Positions 53,771-64,000 of a stretch of DNA of 64,000 nt are shown piece by piece; position 1 is the stretch's first letter; the number at the start of each line of letters is the position of its first letter. The notes beneath the pieces were generated by a model that searched no databases, was not told the DNA's origin, and was given only the letters and a program-made list of their open reading frames with translations. Where the stretch lies: positions 3,036,032-3,100,031 of the forward strand of contig VZRZ01006181.1 of the NCBI GenBank assembly GCA_013398175.1. The letters are read 5' to 3'. The translations under genes and the position numbers were made by a program. Source of the stretch: Climacteris rufus (Eukaryota > Chordata > Aves > Passeriformes > Climacteridae).

Positions 53771-56700
53771 GACTGGCATTTACAGTTTTTCATCCATCCC
53801 TTGTTTCTCCCATCAACCATAGTTCTGTGACCAGAAGAAAATCTCCTACATTGAAAGGCTTTTTTCTGGAATCATGGAAGATATAAGCAGTGCTCTTCCA
53901 CAGGCTCTCCTACAAAACTCAACCAGTAGCTGCACCCTCTTCCTAACAGACTGCTACAAACACTCCCTGTAGAGGATTCTAGCTTGAATAGAAACCTTCT
54001 AAACAGGTAATTACCTTAAGAGGTTTTAATCTATATTTTCCTTTTAACCAAAGCCCACAAGCTTTCAGGCTTACTGTATTTAACCACACTCAGGTTGATA
54101 AGCTTTTCCTCCTTGTCTTTCTGCCTGGGGGAAAAACCTAACAATACAGGGTGAATGGAATAGCAATTGTCTCTTTCGCAGACATGTTTTAATATATTTG
54201 CACCTATTATCCTTCTAATTCATTTCTTCTCCAGACTCAGCTCCCACCTCCAACCCCAGCCCCTTCTCCTCCCTAAACAATGTTTCTGAGAGAGGATATA
54301 GGCTTATATAGTCCTCCACAGCAAGACAACCAAAAACAATCCTTATCAACTTGTCTTGTGGGTATTCAGTCTGAAATACACTATTTGGATTTAAACAAAA
54401 GCTCTTAAAGCAGGTGGAGGTATTCTTAAGAACTACAGTAAATTTTTCATCAGGACCATAGAACAGCAAAACAAATCACCCTGTTTGCCTACATTTTGCA
54501 AGAAGTTGTGGAGTTTTTTTCCAAGAAGCATCCCCCGATTCTTGGTTTGAGTTGGCAGTGCTCACACCAGCACTGTTGGCCCATCTCAGCCCTTCCCTGT
54601 TCAGTGAATCTGTTGCTGTGGGTCCCCAGTGCAACATGTGCTCCGAGTAACAGCACCTGGCACTGGGAAGTAAAACTAGCAATAGGTGCACCTAGATTTT
54701 TAAAGAGTCAGACTGCCATAAACTTACAGCAAATTAAAACAGTTGGACCATGCTGGAGCTTGGCAGGATCGTGCATGAGCTCTAAGGGAACAAATGAGTG
54801 TGGTGGAAACAGCTTTCGTGTAGAACATGAAAATGTTCCCTACTGAAGAAGGGATGAGCACAGCGTCATTTCTCGTCCTAGGAAATGGTGCCATCATGTG
54901 GAGACGATGTTTTCTCTGCTTCCTATTTTAAGAGGGCAGTTGTGCAGTTTTCTCCCTTTACATTTTAAAACAGAGCTTTAAAATGTTACTGGGTGAGCTT
55001 ATATTTTACTAGCGTAAATGAGTTACAACAGACTGGGACAGGGGAATTACCATCCTTGTGGTGACATGGCCAGCCTGTTGAAATCCCTGTTACTGCAGCT
55101 GTGATGACAGCTCCAGGGCTACTTCTGGTAATGTCATACGTCTTGCTTGGAGGTGTTATAGTTACCCACAGGAGAAGTATCCCCCATCAATGTCGTCCGT
55201 GTCTATGCCAGGGGGATACGATGGCATGGCTGTAGCACCAGAGGGTCTGCAGACAAGGTCTGAGAGAGGAACTGAGATAAACAGCCTGAGTGTATATGTG
55301 TGCCACTGTTTAATGTGGAGGTATACAGGACTGGACCCCAGGAACAAATAATGACTTTTGCCTATACCCTCTTTAAAGTATCTTTGGAATTTCTAAAATA
55401 GCAAGTATACAGACTGGATTGAAAGTGGGAGAAGTAAATTACCTGGCTAACAATGTAATACATCTCTTTAAAAATAGCTGAATGTGCTGTACCACTTTGA
55501 AGCCCTTGGTCCCCACTTTTCTATGAATTGGAGCCAGGTTGATGTGTTTTACAATTTTAAGTAGGATGCTGACCATAAAGAGGAATAGAGGAATTAAGGC
55601 ACTAGAGCAGTTCAAGATGAAAACTTCTTTTTTGTAAGCCTGGAGAACAAAATTTGCAGAGATCTGTGCAGTTAATTCTTGGTCTTTCTGTAGTGTCCTT
55701 TATCCAAGGAATGCAAAACAACCTATTAAAATTACTTGAGGTGGGCGGTCCTGCAGGATTGAGTGCATGATGCTGTCCTTGTTGCAGGCGTGGAGCAAAC
55801 AGAGGCACAGATTGCCACCTGTGGATTGTAGAGCAAACAGGATTAGTGCCGACAACGCCTCCCGAGGTGTGTCAGGCAAGCCCAGGAAGGTGACTCCCTG
55901 CTTGCCCCCCAGGCATGTAGGCTGAAATAGAGGCTTTTGTGCTCAGCATTGAGGATTTGTGTCCACTGGATATAAAAGCCATTTTATGCACAGAACACCT
56001 ATGGTTTAGTCTTCAGTTTTATCTAAGGTGGATATCTCATGATTCGGTAAATGCTAGAAAGGACAGGGCAATTAACTGAAGAAATCATCCATAGGAAATT
56101 TGCTGAACGTTCTCTAGTCTGCAGAAAAAGTCTCCTGAAAAAAAGTTTAAGCAAACTCTTTCTTATTTGCTGTCTCCTCGGTGTGTTTTCTGCTGGGAAA
56201 GTAAGGTTGTGTTTGTGTGTGCATGCATTTCTGTCTTTCAAACAAATGTAGTTATTAGCTCTGAAATTTAGAGAAGTTTGACAGCTTTCAGAACGCCGTG
56301 ATTCTTTCCTCCATAGAGTGTATTACTGACACATTAATAGATGTTGTGCTGGTAAAAATACAGTACTTCCTGTTAAATGTAGACTGCTACATATTTTGAT
56401 TCTAACAACAATCTGGTAGGGTTAGGGCAATTTGTGTAGTGTCATCTGGTGTTTGTTTTGGATAGATATTATAGAAGGAGATACTGATTTTCAAGATGTT
56501 CAAGCAGATGATTGGGTGAAAACTCCAGCAAACCTTTAAAGCAACAGAAAGCAAGGGCTACTCCTGGTCAGATCTCCTGCTGAGGATACAAATGTTCTTC
56601 TGTGTTCCTGAAACTCCATATAAGCTTTTCCTCTTGCAGGCCCCAGTTTAGAATGAGGCCAAATATTCAGAATAATCAGTCTGAGCAGGAGTGGCTGAAT

Positions 56701-59343
56701 TGGTCTCTCCAGCATCTTTGAGATATACTGATAAGTCAGACACTGCCAGGTTTTCAGGATTTGAATTCTGGTCACTTCCTTGAGTGGAAGAAATGTTACT
56801 CCACTAAACTGGTCCCAGAGAGTTGGAAGCTGATGCAGGATTAATGTTGTATATGGAAACACTATGTAGGAACTTTTGCTCTGTTAATCCAGTTTTATTT
56901 TAGAGTGACTAACTTGATAACAGCAGAAAATAAAACTTTATCAGTTGGGATAAATCAGGTCACTGGAGCTGAAGAAAGCAGCCATGATTATTACAGTGCT
57001 AAGTTTGGAATACAAGACACTAATGTATGGAAATGGGAACTTCCTATGGAAATTACGGGGCTATAGTAGCTTTCATATGTTGGGATGGAAATGCTGTATT
57101 TCCACTGAACTGTTGTCTTTATGAAGGAGTTGAGATTTTCATTCCAACTTAAGGATTCTTTACTGAATTATATCTTTCTAAAGGAAAATCTGTTTTGATA
57201 ACAGGGCTTTGTTTGCTTGGAGTTATTTATTCTGTAAAGTCTTTAAAGAGTATCACAGACAATGATATATAGGCAACTCTTTCATTCACCTCCCTCAGCT
57301 GGAGTACTTTATTCACTTTAGGGCTGCATTTTAAGTGAAAGAAAGACAAGCTGGATAGAAGATGGAAGAAGATAATAATACCTATAACCAATTAGGATGA
57401 TTTGGAGACCTGAGTTTGTACTTTCTAGAAAAGATAGGTCTAAAGAAGAAAAGTAAGACACCTTCCAGTGTATGAGTGAGTGCTATAAAGTAGACAGTGG
57501 ACAATAGTTCTCCCTGTCTGTTGGGGGAAAGGATGAGTAATCAGTTTCAAAGTTAAATACTAAGAAATCTTTCTTGCTAGAGAGATAGTAGACAGTCTGT
57601 CTGGGGAGGGGTGGAAATCCACAATGTTGTTTTTGCAAACACGGTAGATGAATTTCTGAAGAGATATAGGTAAATTGTTCCCACATGAGGAAAAGGAGTA
57701 GACTAGATGACTGTCTGAAGAGCCTAATGCATCCTTTTGATACAAACAGGAGGCTGTGGTCATCAACACTTGGTGTGGAGACTGAAAATTAGAGATTTCC
57801 AAAACCACACATGGTAGAGGAAGAGAGTAAGGACTAGATGATACTGCTTGTGTCCAGCAGCAGCAGGTTACTTAGGTTTGTTGTGGCTGGATTAGTGATG
57901 CACAGGGAAACAGCTCCAGAAGCAGGAAGGCCACCTACCAAGCCTAACTTCTACATCTTTGTCTTAGCCCAGGGTGTTCCGCAACTAGGGAGGCACTTGT
58001 CATTTTGATAATAAGAACATAAAAAGACCATATTCTGTACAAGATACAACACCTCCAACTTTTCCACTATCTTTCCAGGTGTGTATTCTCAATGCAAGGT
58101 TTGAGAAGATTGTCAGGAAGAAAAACTAGGCTAAAATATCAAGCTAGTTCTCGAAGTGAGACATCAGTGAAATGGATTGCCAATTTTCTAAATACTACTG
58201 CAGAAGATTGAGACAGAAACTGAATCTATATCTGTCTCAGCAAGGCCATCAGTTTTCAAGGATATAAGACAATTATTCTCTATTCCCCTTAAGTATGAAA
58301 GCAAGACACAGCCTTTGGGTTTCACTCTGATAGTAATTCCTGGGAAAGAGCACACAGTAAGTTTCCAAAAAAGCTTGGATTACAGCATCCTAGGCAGTTT
58401 TGCTTCAGGTGAAGGCTGTGCACTGAGCTACTGCTGAGTTACAGTAGCTGTGGTGGATTCATCACCACTGTGTTTCTAGAAATGGTTGTCATTACTGTGC
58501 AATGAGCTTTGAGATACTGTGATTTTACAAGACACTAGAGAAAATCAAATTCTCTTATATCCTTCTCTTATGAGCGTTAAAAATTTCAGCAATTGGCTTT
58601 GCAGAAAGGGACATCTAGTGGCTGTACAAAAACACCTTACTAAATGCATTTTCAAATGTACAACATATCCTTTTGCATTTGGTCTGCAGTCTTCAGTAGT
58701 CTGTACATTTTTTTAGTTCTACTACATCACATGTTTTCTGGGGGTGATTTTTTATGGCTTTGGCAAAAAGAAAATCACTTTTCGAGCCGTAACTTTCTAG
58801 CTTTATGTAGGTCTGTGTATGGTAACTTTGGCAAATAGAAAACTGCCTCAGGCCATGCCTGATGTACCTCACTGCTGCACTTCCACATTTTCTATAGCAT
58901 CTTCCAAGAGTCCACTGCCTGCTGTTTCCTTCTGCCATTGCCTTCCCCTTTGGTACTGTACTTGGAGAGCTTGTCATTGTTATTGTCATGGTAAAACCTA
59001 CTTTCTTTTGAATGCCCATAGCATAAAAGTCAGCAGGAGGGGTGGGTGAGATTCAGGGAAACACTAATCTAAGCATTCAGTCATGTATTGCACAACAAAA
59101 GTTTTTTCCTTTCCCATCCACGTTTTGCTCCTTCTTACTAGTTGAGGATGAATTCCATGCATGTTTCTGTGAATAGCCTGACAGTTTAATCGGTACATTT
59201 GCATACGGGCAAATGAAGCTTTTTTTGCAAAGTTGCACAGTAATATGTTTCACCTTTATGCCATGCCAGCTTCAAATTGTATCCCAGGAGGATTTCAAAT
59301 GTGCATAATCTGTGCAGTTGTCTGGGCTTTTTTTCCTTTCTTT

Positions 59344-59461
59344 TTTTCCTGCCCCTTTTTTTTTTTTTCAAAATTGCAAATNNNNNNNNNNNNNNNNNNN
59401 NNNNNNNNNNNNNNNNNNNNNNTTTTCCTGCCCCTTTTTTTTTTTTTTCAAACTGGCAAAT
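59344..59461. repeat. 41-bp N gap flanked by duplicated sequence
   Basis: Left of the gap (59344-59381) and right of it (59423-59461) the same 38-39 bases occur: TTTTCCTGCCCC, a run of 13 or 14 T, then CAAA, two differing positions and GCAAAT. The gap is 59382-59422. Two sequence ends that overlap but were not merged would give exactly this picture. Confidence 0.88.
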
Positions 59462-59638
59462 GCCTATTCATTGCCCATCTGGGTAAGAATGGCCTTTGCA
59501 TTTTCACACCCATTCTTTCCTATAAGGTTTGTGAATGCCCCTCCAATCAGAACTTACTTCACAGAAAAGGGACAAAACCATTTTACAGGAGTTTCTCAGA
59601 ATAAGTCCATTGGGATCTCTACATCATGTTTACTGGAC

Positions 59639-59656
59639 AAAAAAAAAAAAAAAAAG
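59639..59656. repeat. Poly-A run
   Basis: About 17 consecutive A followed by GGAGGG. No retroposed gene was recognised to its left. Confidence 0.75.
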
Positions 59657-59791
59657 GAGGGAGTACTTGACAAAGACCACTTGAATTTCACAGAAAGTTT
59701 CCCACTGTTTTGAGTTTAAAAGAGTGGCAGGCCTGAGAAGAGCCCAAGACAGGAGTCTTTTTCCTGAGCTGGGCATTCTGTGCAGTGACGA

Positions 59792-59831
59792 GTAGGTGAG
59801 TGTGGGTGAGTGTGGGTGTGTGTGTGTGCAG
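59792..59831. repeat. (GTGTGG)/(TG)n tract
   Basis: GTGAGTGTGG units repeat twice and run into a TG dinucleotide stretch; the His/Thr-rich frame on the opposite strand is an artefact. Confidence 0.7.
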
Positions 59832-62800
59832 CTGGGCCTGGTGAAGAGCTGACACACTTTCTGGCTTGTCCAAGGCTCTAGGAGTCTTTGTCAGAATGTG
59901 GCATTTCCTTAGAATCAAACCAACATTGGCAAGTCAATGTTTTTTGGGGAACATCACCTTTGGAGTTTCAGCTTAGAACAGCATAAAGTAGGGGTCAACC
60001 ACAAAACTTGGATCTGGATCCAGCTTCCTGCAGAGAGGGATAGGACCTGAATGGGACAGCAGGTGTTGCTACAGACCAGTCTCTGGAATTTGTTAAAACT
60101 GCTCTTTATACTGATGTGGCTTGGGTAGTAGTCTCTATGACACTATTGTAAATTATTTGGTTTTCTGGATTTGGGGTAGATACGGTTTACATTGTTGAGT
60201 GCTAAGGAAGGTGGCCTAGAAAAATCATTCTCAAAATCTGTATTTGCTTTTTTTACCATTTGTTGTGTGTCTCTTTCGCCGACCCTTCCTTTTATTTCCT
60301 TAAGGAGTAAATTTCAGTTGTTTCTCAGTTGAAGAAGTGGTAGATGTTCCAACAATGAGAGGATTTTTTAAAGGCAAACTCTGTTATACCAATAGCAACA
60401 AAAAATTTATGCCGTTTATGAAGTGACTCCATTTGCTTTCAGAGCAGCCCTTATACTGCAAGGTACATCCTAGATCAGTTCCTACAGCAGAACGATTCAC
60501 ATCACTCTCAGAAATGCATACAAATGTCTTTTCTGTAGCTGTGAGCAACCCCAGCTGCCTGTCTTCATCAAGTTAGCTGAGGACCAAATACACTGTGGCT
60601 ACATAACTCTTGATTCCCACAGCCAGGACCTGGGAAGGTCTGTTGAAACTTACAGGTGAACCTTGTCCTTTCTCCTTTCTATACATGATTTGTGGGTAAG
60701 TGAAAGAACTCACTTTCCCAGGAAGTCATCCAGTCTTGTGATGTATATCACACCTTTCTGGAAAGGAGTTGTCCTGAGGATGCATTTTTCAGAATTCTAC
60801 TCACAAAATTCATTTATCTGCCAAGGTGCATAGGAACAAAGTAGATTTCTTTGCCCTTGCTCAAATCAAGATGCTACCTGTCTGTAGCATCTCTGGTGTG
60901 TGTAGAATATTCCACGTCGTTCATGTTGAAGGTAGGATTTTTGGGTTATTGGGTTAGACTGCTGCATATTTATTATCAAATATGTCATCTGACAAAGCAG
61001 AACATAAAGACATGTTTCTGTGAAAAGGGGGAGCAAACCAAGTAGTCACTGATACTACTCAAAAAGAGACGGACATAATTGGGTAGCTGTACAGTCACTT
61101 GCTATGGCCTTGAATAGGTTTTGAAAAGAGGTGTCTCCTATTTATCATTAACTCTCCACCCTTCTGTTGCCCCACGGGTACAAACTTTTCGCAAGGATTC
61201 TGACTTTTTATATAAATACATTTTGGATTCTTGCATGATCTGACATGTTGGGAAGGGAAGCATCTGAAACTGCCCCAGAGGCCTCTGCAGAATTACTCTG
61301 TTTGGAAGGAGGAGGAAATACGTATCTCCTGGACATTATGTTGTGTAATAATAGTTGCAATGTCCTTGAAGGAAAGTCTCCCATTTTCTAAGGTGTTTCT
61401 CCAGTCCTGTGGTCAGTCTCATCAGAGGAAGAAACCCAGGTCTCTGGCTAAGCCTATGAACAAGACGGAGGTTGTATTTCACAACCTCCATCATGGTGCT
61501 TGTTACTGCTATGTAAGCATCCCCTCAGTGTGCTAATCACACATGGAAATTAGTATCCTTCTGGTACAGGTTGGTTTAAGTCTGTTAACATCAGACTTCT
61601 TCAGGTGCTTGGCCCCGTTGTGATTTTCAGTTCCTGACCTTTGTCCTTCCCTTTTATCGTGAGCTACTTCAGAGAATTAAAACAACCACCTGTGTCCGAG
61701 GTGGTTTCTCTTTGAATCACCAGAACAGAGAGTGCCTGAGATGCCAGCAGTGAATTAAGTGGGAAGAAAAAGGCAGAACAGGGAGGACACCACATTTGCC
61801 TGCAAACTGCAGTGAGTAGTGTTCTATGGCCTGTGTATGAGGTGTAAAGCACTCCTCAAGGTGGAGCATTGTTGTGCTAAAAGGCACATATATGCCCTTC
61901 AGTTGCTTTAAATGCTGTTTATTTGCGCTCTATATTTGTTAGACTGTGACAATAAGCTGCTTTAATTTACTCACAGTTGCTTACCAAATTTTACTTTTGG
62001 ATGCTCACACATTAACAAGCAATTGTGGCAAGAGGGGTTGTAGCTTTGGTGGGAATATTCAAGGCAAAATGCCTGTAATACTAGCGGTGACAGCTTTCCT
62101 TTGTCTACTTTTCTAGGAACCGAGGTGGTGCATGTACTACAAATGCTAAGAGAAAAAAATTATTAATAATGTTTTATTTGTTCACTATTCAACTTGATTC
62201 TTCATATTTAAAAGGCAAAACTATAGTTTCTGCCTGTCAAAATCTAAATAGATGAAAATTTGGTTGAGAACAAGAAAGGAAATGGGAAAGCATTAAAACC
62301 AAAGTAAGCAAGATGAAGATAGGGAACGGTGGATTGAGAGATTAAGAAGTTTCTTTTCAGTCTCTTATAAAAGTTAATTTTGAAGATGATATTGGCTCTG
62401 TACCCAAACTGGCTAGATGCTTTTCTAAACTGTTCTCTATTTAGATTATTCAGCCAAACTAAGACAAAATCTTCCTTGGAGTAAATGTCTGTAATTTTCC
62501 AGTTTCTGTCAAGTAAATAACAGCAGGAGAACATTTGTTTTTATATGATGGCATTCTGGTGCAAGTCAGAACTTGGGATATGCTAAAAAGGGGACAGCTC
62601 ATGTTAACTTTTTGCTTTGGGTTCTTTCAGAGGACTGTTTGTCACTATTGGGTAGCAAATGTTCTAAACCACAACCCCAGACAAAACTGTGCGTGGGATT
62701 TTAGGAACATTTACAGCCTAAATCTTGAACCAGATTTGGATTTTACAAAGTGACTGCCAGTTTTTTTGATACAAGTAGCTGTACTGTGAAACACAGGATC

Positions 62801-63307
62801 TAAATTCCTTAAAATACCAATCTAGATACAAATCGTATTTTCGTATATACTCTTTGCATTAACAACTTAGGGTCGTTAAAGTAAGATTCTGATCTCTTCT
62901 GGCATAGCTCCAATCCAAAGCTTAAAATCCAGCTTTAATCTGTGTGCTCAGTGTTTACAATTGGCTGGCTCTAAGCTTTATAAAGCCAGATAAACTGATA
63001 GGAAGTCGAAGGCCCAGGAGTGTCATTGGAATTCAGGCCCATCTACACCCGTCTTCATTTGGTTTTGTTAAAAAATTCAGGACTTGAGCTTCTGCAAATG
63101 AGTAGTCAAGTTTACTTGTAGGCTTACAAAAATGATGTCCTCTTACCGAAGACTTTGTGTGTGATTTTTCCAGTTGTGGAAAATCAGTTGTGTTTACACA
63201 GTGGGCAGTCACCTTCGCCAGGGCTCTCACTGTGAGGACAGGGCCCTGCAGAGGACAAGACTCACTCTGTTCTTTCTTGTTTGTTTTTGTCACCTGCTTT
63301 GCCCCAG

Positions 63308-64000
63308 GTAACATCAGTTGCAAGGGGATGACAGAGCGCATTCATAGCATCAACCTTCACAACTTCAGCAATTCTGTGCTCGAGACCCTCAACGAGCAGC
63401 GCAACCGTGGCCACTTCTGTGACGTGACGGTCCGCATCCACGGGAGCATGCTGCGCGCCCACCGCTGCGTGCTGGCGGCTGGCAGCCCCTTCTTCCAGGA
63501 CAAGCTGCTGCTGGGCTACAGTGACATCGAGATCCCCTCAGTGGTGTCAGTCCAGTCTGTGCAAAAGCTCATTGACTTCATGTACAGCGGGGTGCTGCGG
63601 GTCTCACAATCGGAGGCCCTCCAAATCCTCACAGCCGCCAGCATCCTGCAGATCAAGACTGTGATTGACGAGTGCACAAGGATTGTCTCACAAAATGTGG
63701 GAGACGTCTACCCGGTGATTCAGGATTCTGGCCAAGAGACACCCAGAGGAACCCCCGAATCAGGCACCTCGGGGCAGAGCACCGACACAGAGTCTGGCTA
63801 CCTGCAGAGCCATTCACAGCACAGTGTGGACAGGATCTATTCAGCCCTCTACGCCTGTTCCATGCAAAATGGCAGCGGGGAGCGTTCCTTTTACAGTGGA
63901 GCTGTGGTCAGCCACCATGAAACGGCCCTGGGACTCCCCAGGGACCATCACATAGAAGACCCCAGCTGGATTACTCGGATCCATGAGCGGTCGCAGCAGA
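63308..64000 (+). CDS. ZBTB20: ZBTB20 BTB-domain exon (partial, runs off window)
   Basis: ZBTB20 is a nuclear BTB/POZ and C2H2 zinc-finger repressor, known for silencing AFP in liver and for hippocampal and glial development. A long pyrimidine tract and CAG precede the exon, which starts GTAACATCAG. It completes the split Cys codon and reads NISCKG into the internal start at 63328 (MTERIHSINLHNF), used by the short isoform. Counting from that Met, the BTB domain spans about residues 20-120. It includes FCDVTV (30-35) and the AHRCVLAAGSPFF helix. Asp32 and Arg46 have the spacing of the charged-pocket pair of PLZF-type BTB dimers. A Ser/Thr/Gly-rich linker follows (SGQETPRGTPESGTSGQST), and the window stops after about 224 short-isoform residues, one base into the next codon. 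The C2H2 fingers are beyond the edge. Differences from human are few: VYPVIQ for VFPGIQ, and Asn for Asp just before ISCKG. No frameshift or stop is seen. Confidence 0.96.

Larger units (their letters stand above)
44401..63307 (+). other. ZBTB20: ZBTB20 intron between the two coding exons
   Basis: This is an 18.9 kb intron, GTGAGT at the 5' end and pyrimidine-rich CAG at the 3' end. Open frames inside are short, carry no recognisable domain and look random. Contents listed separately are a CR1 tail near 46.06 kb, a hairpin near 53.7 kb, a 41-bp gap with duplicated flanks near 59.4 kb, a poly-A run and a TG-rich tract near 59.6-59.8 kb. The stretch from about 50.0 to 52.0 kb is noticeably pyrimidine-rich on the + strand, with a T/G-rich patch at 50,636-50,710; I do not recognise it as a named repeat. 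A short tandem of GAGGTTCCT occurs near 48.93-48.96 kb. The rest shows nothing I can name. Confidence 0.85.

Noticed and set aside
63033..63462. Open frames on the - strand over the BTB exon
   Set aside because: They are antisense shadows of the strongly supported ZBTB20 coding frame.
1..64000. CRISPR array, operon, prophage or other microbial system
   Set aside because: No regularly spaced repeats, ribosome-binding sites or compact gene arrays; the split exons and CR1 elements show vertebrate DNA.
1..64000. tRNA, rRNA or microRNA genes
   Set aside because: No tRNA A/B-box arrangement or rRNA sequence was noticed, and no hairpin of microRNA-precursor size could be supported by eye.

Overview
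This window looks like about 64 kb of a vertebrate chromosome, most probably from a bird. The evidence is short split coding exons with GT/AG borders, truncated CR1 LINE tails in at least three places, few other interspersed repeats, a single CpG island in otherwise AT-rich DNA, and runs of N typical of a scaffolded assembly. Nothing prokaryotic, viral or organellar was recognised. The species cannot be fixed from what is visible.

The only gene I can support is ZBTB20 (BTB/POZ zinc-finger transcriptional repressor), on the + strand. Two coding exons are present. The first, 44213-44400, carries the N-terminal extension of the long isoform. The second starts at 63308 and runs off the right edge; it carries the internal start ATG of the short isoform (63328), the whole BTB domain and part of the linker. 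The two exons join in frame across an 18.9 kb intron (44401-63307). The zinc fingers lie beyond the window. The exon that supplies the long-isoform start codon was not found; it may lie far upstream or in the N gap of the CpG island.

Layout: 1-42,450 is gene-poor DNA, probably 5' intron or upstream regulatory territory of ZBTB20. It holds a palindromic repeat, microsatellites, a 337-bp gap inside a polypurine tract, one CR1 fragment on each strand, and three stretches that read like conserved non-coding elements. 42,450-43,480 is a CpG island, interrupted by a 271-bp gap, and a likely alternative promoter. 43,480-44,212 links it to the first coding exon. The 18.9 kb intron contains another CR1 tail, a hairpin and a short gap whose flanks duplicate each other. 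The rest of the second coding exon ends the window.

I see no undescribed gene system. The points most worth a second look are the CpG island with an internal splice-acceptor-like signal, the candidate enhancers, the ancient palindromic element, and two places where the assembly appears to contain false duplications.
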